Source of the DNA: Poecilobothrus nobilitatus
Lineage: Eukaryota; Arthropoda; Insecta; Diptera; Dolichopodidae
DNA length: 64,000 nt
Direction of reading: 5' to 3'
Assembly (NCBI GenBank): GCA_947095535.1
Contig: OX352772.1
Location: 319,310,018-319,374,017 of the forward strand
The notes beneath the pieces are model-generated. The model had not been told where the DNA came from and made no database searches. It saw nothing but the letters and a program-made list of their open reading frames with translations. Each line of letters begins with the position of its first letter. The stretch's first letter is position 1. Made by a program: the position numbers and the translations under genes. Of the stretch, positions 23,030 to 35,700 are shown piece by piece.

Positions 23030-23465
23030 TGTTATTGGCTAGAATCAAATATTTTAGCATTATCGTAGCCTTAAGGTCGATTGCCAATACAACAATACGT
23101 GACGATGTCGTGAGGACGTCGAACTTGACGACATCGTATTTTTATTATATTAAAATCACATTATGTTTTTCATCCGTGATTTTTATTTTATTTTGTAATT
23201 TTTTATTTAATTTATAATATGCATTTCTTATAAATATATTCATACTATACCGGCAACAAGGACGTGATGACGTTTGGACGGCGAAAAAAAAATCGTAGAC
23301 AACAATATTTTAAATCACGGTACGGCGTCGGTACGTCGTCGTTGATGTCGTTCCCGATATAATGTGAATATATTCATAAGTAATGCATAATATAAATAGA
23401 AATCACGTTGTCGTCACGGTATGTAGTCATCATGGCCATCGATACGATCGCCATTGTTCTTAACG
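23030..23465. repeat. CpG- and GACG-rich palindromic island
   Basis: In AT-rich surroundings this segment is packed with CGACG, GACGTC and TCGTC motifs. ACGATGTCGT and ACGACATCGT (about 23102 and 23128) are exact inverted complements 16 bases apart. CGTACGTCGTCGTTGATGTC-type sequence occurs in the middle (about 23330). ATCACGTTGTCGTCACGGTA on the right (about 23401) is inverted relative to CGTGACGATGTCGTGAG on the left (about 23098). It looks like a multi-palindrome non-autonomous element or an arm-repeat foldback. No coding frame is convincing (a 77-codon frame at 22984-23217 crosses it). Confidence 0.5.
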
Positions 23466-23546
23466 AATAAACGAATAACGTCAATCATCAACCTAAACTT
23501 TTCCATAAAAGATTTTTATACTGGTAAAACATTTTTTAGCACATTT

Positions 23547-24179
23547 CATAATAAAATGTTAAAAAATGTGCATAAAAAATGTTTTTTATATAGTAAATGT
23601 GTAGATTTTTCCAAAGTAAGACATTAAAATAAAAGCTCCAATATAATATTTTTACAGCTTTTCTTATAGTTATATAATGTTACGGATTTTATTATTTAGA
23701 TTTGCTTAAAATTAAAGAATGTGTCACTTGATTTTTGCCAACTTTCAGCTCATAATATAGAATTCTAAGAAAATTTTCAAATTTTGTGCAACTTCGGCAA
23801 ACTTTTAGTTAGAAACTTGAAATTCTAAAAGTAGAAAAACCTTTTGGAATTAGCATAAGTTTCTTCAGAAATTGTTTTGGATCAACCGTGTTTAAGAGCT
23901 ATTAGAGGTAACAAATTTAAAATTTATTATTTTTAGACACCTGTAACTTAGGGATCTGCACATTGCTTTTTTTAATATTAAAATATTACTTGTGTTAACA
24001 GCTTTACTTAATTATAAAGAAAGAAAATACAATTGATTTTTAACAATTTTTCATACATATAAAATTCGAAGAAAACTTAGAAACTACTGTACAAATCACA
24101 ATAAATTCTCAACTCTTTTTATATTCTTTTGAAAAATGCACACCTTTAAAAACCTTTGGATTATATTCTACCTTGTTAT
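23547..24179 (+). repeat. family B repeat, diverged copy
   Basis: It begins with a TTAGCACATTTCATAATAAA hairpin that closes with AAAAAATGTGC. It runs through an AACTTTTAGTTAGAAACTTG block and ATTAGCATAAGTTTCTTCAG, GACACCTGTAACTTAGGGAT, and ends TTATATTCTACCTTGTTA. That order matches the copies at 45370 and 51981. It directly abuts a family A copy at 24180. Confidence 0.6.
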
Positions 24180-24830
24180 TACCCTACACCTAAAATATAA
24201 AGTATAATAACTTTGGTATGATGTTTATAACCACCAAAAGAAAGCGAGTTAGATATGAACATGTATACATATTCTTAATCAGCGTCAGCTTCTGAGTCGA
24301 TTTAACGATGCCCGTTCGTCTATTAGTTTGCACGATAACTCAAAAACTAATAAAGCTATCTTGATGAAATTTATGTACTAGGTTACTGATTACGGAAAAA
24401 AGGCGACGATTGCATCTAGGCAAAATCGGTCCATGGGTTCGAATTTTAGAAGCTTCCAAACGAACCCGGAGCAAATGAGCATATCTACAAAACCATAACA
24501 AATATAGAACCTTTAAATGGTGTTCTTTCATGTTGTTTTTTATGTCCTTTTAATTTAAGAGACTTTGGACCGTGGATTCAAATTTTGGAAGCTTCCCAAC
24601 GAGTCCCAGAACAAACAAACATATCTCCCAAACCAATAAAGATACAACCTTTATATTTGGTACAATTAAGGGTGTTCTGTTATTTTTGCTTTTCTTTGAA
24701 ATTGAAAACTGACATGTGAGATGATTTGCACCATGTGTTTGGGTTTTGGAAGTTTTCGAACTAGCCAAAGGGAAAACGAGTATACCTCCAAAACCAATAA
24801 AGATAGATTTTTGATAAAATATTTATTGTG
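24180..24830 (+). repeat. family A repeat, diverged copy
   Basis: It starts TACCCTACACCTAAAATATA and holds ATAACTTTGGTATGATG, a degraded GTCCGTC block (CGTTCGTCTATTAGTTTG) and TGCACGATAACTCAAAAACT. Three loosely tandem units built on GGTTCGAATTTTAGAAGCTT follow (about 24437, 24574, 24739). The right end is not clear. The frames in it (24340-24531, 24550-24768 minus; 24721-24957 plus) are products of the tandem units rather than genes. Confidence 0.6.
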
Positions 24831-26815
24831 TATCATTAGTTCTATATCCTGTTCAACATGTGACGCGATATTTTTATTTCGTAAGTATTTTGGATCCTTA
24901 ATATCGTCAAAATTCTCTACTGAGTTCTCTACTGTGAAGAATATAGTATGCGTGTAAATATTCTACTATGTATAGTCTATATATACGTATAACATTCGAC
25001 TTGTTTTTCACATTTTAAATCGTTAGTTATTATTATTACACTTCTCAATTTTTTGACACAAAATCAGAATCAAATCGTTATCGTGTATTAATTACCGTTC
25101 TAATTTAATTTATTTTCTCCATTTAACATATATATATTATATAATATGTATTGAAGAAAAGCTGAAGTAAGCTCACTGCTTTATAACTGCTAATATGTAA
25201 ACTAACAGCTGCTAAATACACTTTTCACTCATAAACCATATGTCCCAATTAACTAGAACAAATACGTATGTATTTTTAACGTGTCATACGAAACGTTGAG
25301 TCGACTCAAACGGCTTAAAAAACACGCTCTCAATTAAATTATTAATAGGTACTTGTGGTTTCGTGTACTAATTGTTTCTTTATATATAATTTTAAATAAA
25401 ATTTTTTTACGTTAAAAATAATTGTTTTAAATTCTCAATAATTTTATTAAAAAAACATTCAACCTTTAGACAAAAACATTTCATTCTATTTTAATTGACA
25501 AAATCCATTATTACATTATAAAAAGAATGAGGAAATTTAATTGAGGCTTAACATATATCTTTCGATATTTAATTAAAATAATTATTATTAGGCTACAATT
25601 TAAACATTTTAACACCAAAGTGGTTAACATTTTAATTAATTAATAAATATCAAAGTTGAATACATTTCGTAAAAGTTAGATGCGTATTAATATATGTATA
25701 TATGTATACAGGTGTACAGGTTATTTTCCTTTTTTATGTCAAAATAATTATTGGAAAACGTTGTATTATTATAATAATTATTGATAATTATTGATATATT
25801 TTAATTTGAATTTAAAAAAAATGGAAAAAGAAAATTCTATTACAAAATGATTCATATACGAGTATATAATTAAACGATTGACAATTATTTATTATTCAGT
25901 TGATTATTCAAAAGTTTAAACCTCGATCGCATTTTTAATAGAACTGAAAATTACTGAAAATAGTCAGTGGAAAATTGACCAGTAAAGGGTAATGTATGTT
26001 TGCTATAATATATTACAACGCTTGGCCAATGTATCTTGAGCCAATGTATCTTGAGCCAATGTAGTGTGTCTTATATATGTAACTTAAACTATTATCAATT
26101 AGTTTAGACAAAATATTTTCAGCGCTTATGCATTAGCTTACTGCAAATAGAAGTATCAGAAAACACGGTTCTAGTCGTGTAGTCACTCAAATCTAATTAA
26201 ATAATTTTATGATAAGTAGTGTAAACAGTTAGCTAAAAGCACGCGGTTTGAAATTATATTAGTTGCAAAATTATATTTAAGGCTTAAATATTTCTATAAA
26301 ATTTCAGTGTATCTCAATTGCTACAGTATTCTATGAACATAGCTCAACATTTTTGCATTAATTTTGTTAGATATCTATTAAGATTTGTTAGTGGTGTAAA
26401 TTAGCATAGTTTCTTGCTTAAAAAAAAGCATAAGAATATAAAATTATTAAATTTGATAAAAGAAGTTATAAAGGAAACTATAGAAAATAAACTCTTCTTT
26501 AAAGTAAATACTGTCCTTAATTTATTGAACTTATAGAAGAATAGATAGAAGATTATACTTAAGTTCTTAAGTAATTTCGTTTATATTGCAGGTCATTTAT
26601 TCACTAATATTATAACTTAATTTTGTTAGCGATTATATTAATTAACTTAATATTAATTGATCTGCATTTTTTATTAATAGATTTTTTTCATATATTTAGG
26701 GTTCCAATCATATTTGACATTGAATTCAAAGACTTTTTTTTTTTTTTAAATTGCTTTGTAATATAAAATATTAAATTTTACTTATATTGCATAATTATGC
26801 CCGTGTGAACCCATA
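24831..26815. other. gene-free AT-rich stretch
   Basis: AT-rich with no gene. Two small items: a 14-base perfect palindrome TTGAGTCGACTCAA (25296-25309), and a 15-base unit GCCAATGTATCTTGA in 2.6 tandem copies (26025-26064). Confidence 0.55.
26025..26064. repeat. 15-bp tandem repeat, 2.6 copies
   Basis: GCCAATGTATCTTGA occurs twice exactly and then as GCCAATGTA. Confidence 0.85.
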
Positions 26816-26819
26816 TATT

Positions 26820-27520
26820 CAAGAGTATAATAAATTTTTCATTTAGCTTGTGACACCGTAAAGAAGCCAAGATAGATATGATAAAGTATAAAATACATAT
26901 ATTTGTGCTTAGAATCAAATTCTGAATCGATTTAGCCATGTACGTCCATCTGTCCGCGTGCTTTCACGTTAATTCAAAAGATAAAGAAGCTATATAATAG
27001 GATTCTGCAATTTTTACTATATCACTTTTGTAAAATAGAGTGCTATTAAAAATGCTATTTAAATCGAGCAAATTTGGTCGTCCCGTTCGAATAGCTGCCG
27101 TACAACTTTTTACTTTAAATAAAAATAAATTGGCGCCTATTGAAACTAAATGTTTGAAATGTTGCTAAAAGATATCAAATTGCATGTTAACAACTCCTGT
27201 ACTTCTTTTTATATATAAGTAAATTTTATATCTTTATATATTATTTTGGTAGTTCGTAAAACTAGGCATTTGAAATTTTCTAAAAACAAATATCAATCCT
27301 TATCGCAATAACTTCATTAAAATTTAGTTGGTTCAGAGCAACAAGTTCGTGTAGCTGTCATACAACTCCAAAATTTACAGAAATATGTGTTTCGGAACCT
27401 ATACTTAATTAAGCAAAACATATGAAAGTAAAAGATTATAAAGTTTTATAGTAGCATCTTATATATCATGTTCATACGGGTGTCCTAGAGTTGACACAGT
27501 CTTACACTACACTCTTCCAT
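26820..27520 (+). repeat. family C repeat, most complete copy
   Basis: It begins CAAGAGTATAATAAATTTTTC. A TCTGAATCGATTTAGCCATG block with TACGTCCATCTGTCCGCGTG follows near 26930-26960, showing kinship with the GTCCGTCC block of family A. It then has two GTAGCTG(C/T)C(G/A)TACAAC blocks (about 27090 and 27350) and ends TCCTAGAGTTGACAC...CTACACTCTTCC (27487-27519). No ORF. It serves as the uninterrupted comparison for the copy at 1888-3022. Confidence 0.6.
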
Positions 27521-30500
27521 GTTCTAAAAAGATTTTCAAATGTAATTTGCATTAAATTTTTTATTACAAATAGAACCCAATATTAAAGAATTTAAGGAAA
27601 ATATATTTATTAATTTCTATAGCAATTTAAATTGAAAATATTTTAAATATAAAATTTCTTTATTAATAATTTAAAGTATGTATTAATGATTTAAAAAAAA
27701 AAAAAAACAAAAAAATATAAAAAATAAATATTTAATTTAATTAATTTAAATTAAAATAAAAACTATAAAATAGAAAAATTTATTTTTTTTTAGAAAAGAT
27801 TTTATAAAATAAAATTTATTGTATATACATACAAAATTTTTACTTCCTTTCAAAAATCTCTTAATTTATATAATTTTTCAATTAAATTAATTTCTTTTCT
27901 TTCCTTTTTTGATTTTATTTTTTTATTTTATTTTTTTTTTGGTGGTTGATCCTTAACTGAAAATTTAATAAATATTAATTTTGAAAAAAAAAAAAAAAAT
28001 TATAATAAAATATTATGTGACAGACTTTCTAATAATATGTAACCTTAATCCAAAATTTTAATTAAATTAATTGCTTTTTTAATAAATGCCTATATAACAT
28101 TTATACATACTAAATTACAAATAAAACAAATAAATATTATAAAAGGAAATTTTACGTACAATAATTTTCTTTTATATTAAAAACCATTTAATACGAAATA
28201 TATACATAATATATATTAATTTATAAATAAGTCTATCTATCCTATATACTACAGTGATTCTCAAATATTTATAAACATGTTGAAAATTGTATAAAATTAC
28301 AACAATTAATTATATTATGTGAAAAGCTACAGATTGTACGAATTAATCCAGAAATAATAGAAAGAAACATAAGATGAGTATGAAAATTCAATTTTTTCAA
28401 AATTAATAAGTAATCGAGTCAATTTTAAAATTACTATGAAAACCATTAAAATTGAAAACGGACTATAAATGTTTTAAACCGCTGTAAAATAAATATAATA
28501 TTATAATATAAAACTTGAGACCTTTTGTAATTATAGGGTATTCGAGTAAAACAAAATAATAAAAAAAAAATCCAAACCTAGAGAAAAAAGAAAAGAAAAT
28601 TGACTTTCTCATGAATATCCTTCAAACTCTTTAATAAATTATTTTATCAAACTATTTAATAAACCGATTTGCTCTAAAAGGCGATGGCAATAAACTATTT
28701 TTGACTGTTTATATTAATTGCATTCAATTTTAGTCGTTTTATTACATCCAATCATAGCCTAGAGCAGAGGCACATTATCTGTTAAAATAAAAGTATTGTT
28801 TTTTTTTTTTTAGATCTGAGCGCTCAGAGGTGGTAGTTTGTGTAATAGTGGTAGTGGTAGTAATTAAATGTATTTAGTTACAGAAAAATTTCAAAAAAAC
28901 TCGGGATTTATTCGAAAATGCGATTTAAAAGTTTTTTCTGAAAATTCTGATATAAATTCTCCAGCATAATCTTAGTTTTTTATTATTTTCAGAATAATCA
29001 TCTATATCTCTTTCATCTATAAAAGAAAATTAAAAGCTTCTCTCTGATAACTTCAAAAAAATTAAGCATTTTGTTGATGAAACTTTAACTTTTTTTTATA
29101 AATAAAACTTGAACGTTTATTTAAAAAAAATTATCTTTGTTTGTTGACAATTTTCAGAATCCTATAGATATAATAGCTCGCCTTGACAATTCATCTTTAT
29201 TTGTTTGAAAGGCCACTAATATAAAATTGACAGATTATAAAAAATTGTGTTTTTTTTTTTCAATCTGACTTCTGAGCGATCGGAGCACAAACTGTGCATG
29301 ATCTGCTCAGAGTGTGCTCATTTTACCTTACTTAGACCAATTAAAATTTATATCCAATTAAACGTTATTGAGTTTCATTTTTATTTTCGAAAATCTTAAA
29401 ATTAAAAATAATATACATTAAGTTTAAGCTTCACTGTTACAATCGACTTATTAATTATTTTTCTATTTATATTTTTATGTTATTGTCTAATAATATTTGT
29501 ATAAAAACGCTAACATAAGATTGATAGTCAATTAATTTTAACTTCTATTGTATTAAAAATATCTTTTGTCTATAAAATATCTATTAATAAAATATAAAAT
29601 TTATTGAATTTTATTTTGATATATATAGGCAACACCTTTAACAGTATAATCAAATTAAAAGAACAACAAAAAAATAAAAATAAAAATGTCAAAAAAAAAA
29701 TATACGAGTATATAATGTATATATGTATATTATAAAGAAAGAATAGAAATTTAAGATTAAATTTATTCTTAAATTAAAAAAAAAAAAAGATTATATATAT
29801 TTTTTCTCTATATATTATAAATATCTTTTTCTATTTACTTTTATTGGTTATTTTATTATAGAAATTAAAAAAAAAAACTTTAAACAAAAAAAAAATAAGG
29901 AATAAAAAAATGCAGAGTATATGATCCCTTTCTTTTTATAACAGACAATATGCTTCCAAGTTCCAACCTTAACAATTATTACTTTATTTCTAATTTTTTT
30001 TTTGTCCTTTTGTAGAAAACAGGTCACACAAAGCAATAAAATATTTGAAGTGAAAATGAAAACAATAATGAAAAGAAAAATACTTAGCGGGAAAGAATAA
30101 TTTTCAATAACTACAATACAACACAGTTTTAGTTCTTTTAAAATTTGTAATGTTATGTATTTCTTATTATTGCTATAGAATTTTCTCGTCGCTGTGACAG
30201 CAAAAAATTTTTACTCAAACACTAAAATTATGAAAAAAATAAAACAAAAAAAAAAAATAAAAATTAATGTTTTATAAGTAAAAATTTATATAGTAATGCA
30301 CCATATACATATCTATGACGTAGTTATATATTTTATATAAGTAAATGTATACACATACATATATTAGATAATGTTAATATATGTAATACAAAACATATTA
30401 TATTTATCAATAAAAAAAAAAAAAAAAATCACTTGAAAGAGTTATTTCATGTTTCACATAAAATACAAAATATACAAAAATAACAAAAAAAAAAAAAATA

Positions 30501-31470
30501 AATAAAAATATATGAGTACCATATAATATAAAAACATAATTTTTAATCTTTTGAACATTACAGTGACATCCACCACCCGCAGCAAACATAATAACATGAA
30601 ATAATTCGATACAACATAAACAGAACATAAGACAAATTATAGTAAAGTATAAAAGTATAGAACACAACACAAAACACAATTCAACAGAAAGTTTGTCTTT
30701 TTTTTTTTTTTTTGTTCACCTCCTTTTTTTTTTTTTTCCAATATTGACAATAAAATTGTATTTACAAATAACTGTAAAAACCTATACATATACATATGTA
30801 TTTATATATACATAAATATATATCAAACAATATATGTATATAAAATATATAGAATTAAATATATTATACAAATATTATATTTTTAACAGCCTCTTCGTTT
30901 TTATTGAAAAGTTTCATTCCATCGTTGTTCAATCAAAAAGATTTCAACAATAACATCCAGCATATACATATGTATACGTATACTTAAATGTACAAAAACA
31001 CTCTCCAATATTCATTCCATTTATATAATCACATATTATTTCTATATAATATATGATATAAGAATCCCTATATCACCTCTACCACTTTATAATAAATCTT
31101 AAAATACACCCAAAAACTTTTGCGAAATCTGTTGAAAACTTAAAAGCAAGAAAATGAGAAACAAATGGCAATGGCTGAAATTGAAAACAAAAGAATAATA
31201 ATAAAAAAAAAAATAAAAAAAAACAGATAGCAACAATTCAAAATCCCAGGGTTTTGTTATTACATTTTTTTTTTTTTGTTTTTGTATTTTTTACCAAATG
31301 TCACATAACAATCGTAAAAATTGAAAATAAAAATATTTTTATATGTATATTATGTATATATATAATTCCGTCCGAAACCAAAGGTTTGATATGGGGTTTT
31401 CAATCTATATACATATATATAAATAATAACAATAGAAATAATAACATAAGTAATGCGAGGTAACGATTTT
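27521..31470. other. gene-free AT-rich stretch
   Basis: Long A- and T-runs. The plus strand is A-rich at about 29640-30280. A GC-richer piece around 28810-28860 holds the perfect palindrome CTGAGCGCTCAG, and another at 29270-29330 holds GAGCACA...TGTGCTC. A short GC-rich patch (CATCCACCACCCGCAGCAAA, about 30568) is isolated. Frames at 29848-30036, 30407-30679 and 31254-31463 are homopolymer-driven. Confidence 0.5.
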
Positions 31471-31514
31471 GGTGGAGTGTCATAAAGCCATAAGTCATAA
31501 AACCATATTTTACG

Positions 31515-31558
31515 AATATGACTTTATGACCCATTCCAATGAGTCATAAAGTCATATT
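31515..31558. repeat. 20-bp-arm hairpin
   Basis: AATATGACTTTATGACCCAT and ATGAGTCATAAAGTCATATT are inverted complements with one mismatch around the 4-base loop TCCA. The GTCATAAAG word is also the repeated word of the outer element's terminal repeats. Confidence 0.9.
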
Positions 31559-32443
31559 GGGAATACTTGAATGGGTCAAAAAGTCTTATTATACCCTACA
31601 CTTAAAGTATAGGGTATATTAACTTTGGTATGGTGCTTGTAACCACCAAAAGGAAGCGAGTTAGATATGGACATGTATATATATTCTGAATCAGGATCAC
31701 CTCCTGATTCGATTTAGCGATGTCCGTCCGACCGTCCGTCCGTCCGTACGCACGATAACTCAAAAAATAATGACGCTATCTTGATGAAATTTATGCTGTA
31801 GGTTAAATGACTAAAGTAAGGCGGGGATTGCAAATGGGCGAAATCGGATCATGGGTTCGGGTACCTCCCAAAACCGAATACGCATATTTTCAAAATTAAA
31901 AATACAAACTTCAAATTTGGTATGAGGGTGTTGTTTGCTGAATCCCTGATTTGTCCAAAATTTGAGATAAATTGGAGTGGTTGTTCGGGTACCTCCCATA
32001 CAACTCCCAAAATCGAAGAAGCATATTTTCGAAATTAATAAAGGTAGAAACTGCAAATTTGATACGAGGGTGCTGTTTCTTAAATTCCTGATTTGCCTAA
32101 AATTTGAGATGAATTGGAGTGGTCGTTCGGGTACCTCCCATACAACTCCCAAAACCGAACAAGCATATCTTCGAAATTAATAAAGATACCGAACAAGCAT
32201 ATCTTCGAAATTAATAAATATAAAAACTTTGAAATTTGATATAAGGTGTTCTACCCTGTTCTGATGATGTCTCTAAAATTTGAAATGAATTGGAGTGGTG
32301 GTCCGGGTGCCTTCAGTCACTTCCTAAGACCTAACAAGCATATCGTCGAATTTAATAATGATAGAAACCTGAAAATCTGTACAAAAGTTGTAAAAGCATT
32401 TATTTTTTTAGCTTAGTTATATGAAATACCTAACTAAAATAAC

Positions 32444-32454
32444 TTATGGATTTT
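32444..32454. repeat. LINE target-site duplication, 3' side
   Basis: TTATGGATTTT is identical to 38286-38296. The unoccupied sequence in the family A copy at 43395-44144 (inverted) reads across this point without interruption. Confidence 0.9.
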
Positions 32455-32736
32455 TATTTTATTTATTTATTTAATTCTAATATTATATAATAAAATTATG
32501 ATAATATTATTATAGCCCTCGGCTGCTAGGGCCATTATGGGCTCGCCTATCTTAAATATATTTATTTACAAGAAAATTAAAAGTAAAAAAAAAAGAAAAT
32601 TAAATTAATATATCTATACAAAAAAAAAAAAAAAAAAAAGGGGTACTTAACTAACTATTTAACTATTGACTTAAGGCTATTTTACAATATTTTATATATT
32701 TTATTTACAATTTTTAATATAATTTGGAATGTTATA

Positions 32737-35700
32737 TTATATCGCGTTCCACATATTATAATGTTTAAATATTTTTTCCACTATTTCAACGTTTTCTGAT
32801 GTAGGACTCAGTATTTTAGTTAAATTTACAGTGTGGTTTTGTAAGAAACTGCTTGATCCTTGGCATTCGAACAGTATGTGTTTGACTGTCAATGTATTTT
32901 GACAGTGTGGGCATGTAGGTGGATTGGAGTGTTCAAAAATATGTCTTTTAGTGAAAACAGTGTGGCCTAGGCGAATTCTACATATTTTAGTTTCTATAGC
33001 CCTATATTTAATTTCATATACTGGTGGTGTTGCATTCGGCCAGTGACATTTTAAGAAACTATTAGAGGAGTTCCATTTTAATTGCCTATTGTACAAAATC
33101 TTTTTTTCAAGTTCTTTTGATTTGGTACTAGCAAAATATATGTCACTAAGGAAGGTTGGACTTTGGGCCGCTAATTTTGCTTCTTTGTCGGCAAGTTCAT
33201 TTCCGGGTATGCCACAGTGACTTGGAATCCATACCAATTTAATATTTTTGTTTGTGGAAACTAGTATGCTCTTAATTTTTCTAACAATAGGTTGTTTGTT
33301 ATTATTGTTCTTTATTGCATTGAGAGAACTCAAGCTGTCTGTAAATATTACTATTGAATGCATATTGATGTCAAGGCTGTAAGTAAGTGCTTCATACAGT
33401 GCTACTATTTCGGCGTTATAAATTTCTGTTTCCGCTACGAGCATTTTTTTAACTAGTAGTTTGTCTTCGTCAACTATAGCTAATGCCACCCCCTTATCTG
33501 ACTTTGTTGCATCGGTAAAAATTCTGTATGCGTTAGAATGCAGATTTTTCACTGTTTGAAACATCTGACGGTATATTTGACAATCAGTATTTTCTTTTAC
33601 ATATTGTGCTATTGATATATCTATATGTTTTTTTACGTCTTCTAACCAAGGTGATATGTTGTCTATGTTTGGTAAAGGGTTTACAAACAGAATGTCGTTA
33701 GCATATGAGTAATTTTTAGCTTTTGTCAAAGCTGATGCTTTGGGGGTTTCTATTTTATTCCCAATCAGAGCACGTACTAATTTATTTAGAGGTTGGTTTA
33801 ATTCACTATATTGTTTGTGTATGAAATTACCGGCCATTAGATCACGTCTTTCTTCAAAGGTTGGAAAGCCTGATTCTACCCACAGGCTATCCACATTTGT
33901 TGTTCTTAACGCCCCTAGCGCAATTCTGATGGCTTGGTTCAGTTGTTTTTGTATTTTTTGTATGTGTGACTGACTACAATAGCCGTAAATGCTGATAGCA
34001 TAATCTATTTTCCCAATTTGCAGTGCCCTTGCAATTTGTAAGGCTATTTTGATAGGTGGTCCACACTTGTTTCGACAAATAAGCTTTAAGAGATTGTTTG
34101 TTCTTTTTAGTTTTTTTTGTAGCTTATTAATGTGTGGTTCGTATTTAAGCGTTTTTGTGAAGGTGAGCCCTAGTATTGAGATTTCTTTTACAAATTGAAT
34201 ATCTACATTATTATATTTAAGCAATTCTGTGTTGCAGTTTCTTCTTCTGCATATATGAATCGCTTCTATTTTATCTAAGGGAAAGTTAACACCATTTGAT
34301 TCAGCCCACGTTTTCAATCTATTGAGACCGACCTGTACTTTATTGTTAATTTCATTATCTTTCCCTACACTATATATCAAGATATTGTCAGCATATATTA
34401 GATACCTGAGTCCTTTTATATCTTTCAGAGCATTGGGAAGGCTGGAAATAAAGGTGTTAAATAAATGTACAGAAAGTGGAGATCCTTGAGGTATTCCATT
34501 TAAGAGGTTTTCTATTCTTGACAATTTCCCATTAATTTTAACAGTAATTTTCCTATTAGTCAGAAAGTTTTCAATTGTTTTTACAAACTTTATACCTATT
34601 TTCCATTTGACTAATTGCTCTAAGATCTTATGTCTTACGATTTTGTCAAAGGCTTTTTCAATATCGGAAGATATTATTGTCACATGCTCTTTATTTTGTA
34701 ATGCCATTGCTAATTCAAATTCTAAGGTTTGTAGTAATGTTTGTGTGCTTCTGTTGGGTCTAAAACCATGGATCCTACTAGACATATTTTTTTCTAAAAA
34801 CCAGCTCAATCTGTTCCCAAGAATCTTTTCAAAAATTTTAGACATAGTAGTGAGTAGTGATATAAACCTATAGTTATCAGGATTGTTGGGATCTTTATTC
34901 CCTTTTGGTATGGGTACTATCTCTGCAATTTTCCATGCTTGTGGAAAATAGCTTGAGCTGTATATTTTATTATAAAGATCTAACAGGCGTTTTTTGAAGT
35001 TATTTGTGGTATGCTTGAGCATACCATAAGAAACTCCATCTAAGCCTGGTGTTGTTCCTTTAAACTTAGCTAGCGTGTTTTCAACTTCCTGCAGAGTAAT
35101 TGGTTCATCAAGGATACTATAGTTTGTTATAGAATTTGGAAGGATAAAATTTAGCTTTTCAGCTTGGAATTCAGGAGTGTAAATATTGTCTTCTGAGTTT
35201 TTCGAGCACATGTTCGCAAAGAAGTTTGCATTTTGTTCCGAGTTTGTAATTAAATCCCCTTCCACATGATGTTTGATTGCTATTGTGCCCGTATTTTTCT
35301 TTCCAATCACCCTCATAGCTTTCTCCCAGTAATTCCCGTTTTCTTTACCTATACTATCAGCAAAGTTTTGCCAAGATTTGGTTCTCGCTGCCCTAATTTC
35401 TTTTTTTAATATGGCGTTAGCTCTACGTACCTGAATTAATTTTTCTTTAATAGGGTCTAGTCTAAAATTTCTCCAAAGCCTATTTCGAATCTTAATTAGA
35501 TTTTGAATGTTTCTGTTTAACCATATGGGTTGAGTTCTTTGGCACTTTTTTGCTGTTGGCATTGACTGGCTAGCAGAAAATCTTATGCTTTTGGTAAGTA
35601 TGGCGATTTCTCTATTAATATTTTCAGATTGTGGTCTAAGATCTAGAAATATATCTAACTGTTTTGAAAATTTTTCCCAGTTTGCACTTTTTTCCAAGAA

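Noticed and set aside
24340..24957. Three 63-78 codon frames
   Set aside because: They lie within the diverged family A copy and have no independent support.
30407..30679. 90-codon minus-strand hydrophobic frame
   Set aside because: It is bounded by homopolymer runs; the cysteine- and phenylalanine-rich composition follows from AT/GT bias.
31811..32152. 113-codon minus-strand frame with repeated PLQFISNF / PIYLKFW words
   Set aside because: It arises from the tandem units of family A. The inverted copy at 43456-43985 gives comparable frames, and no start, splice or domain evidence supports a gene.
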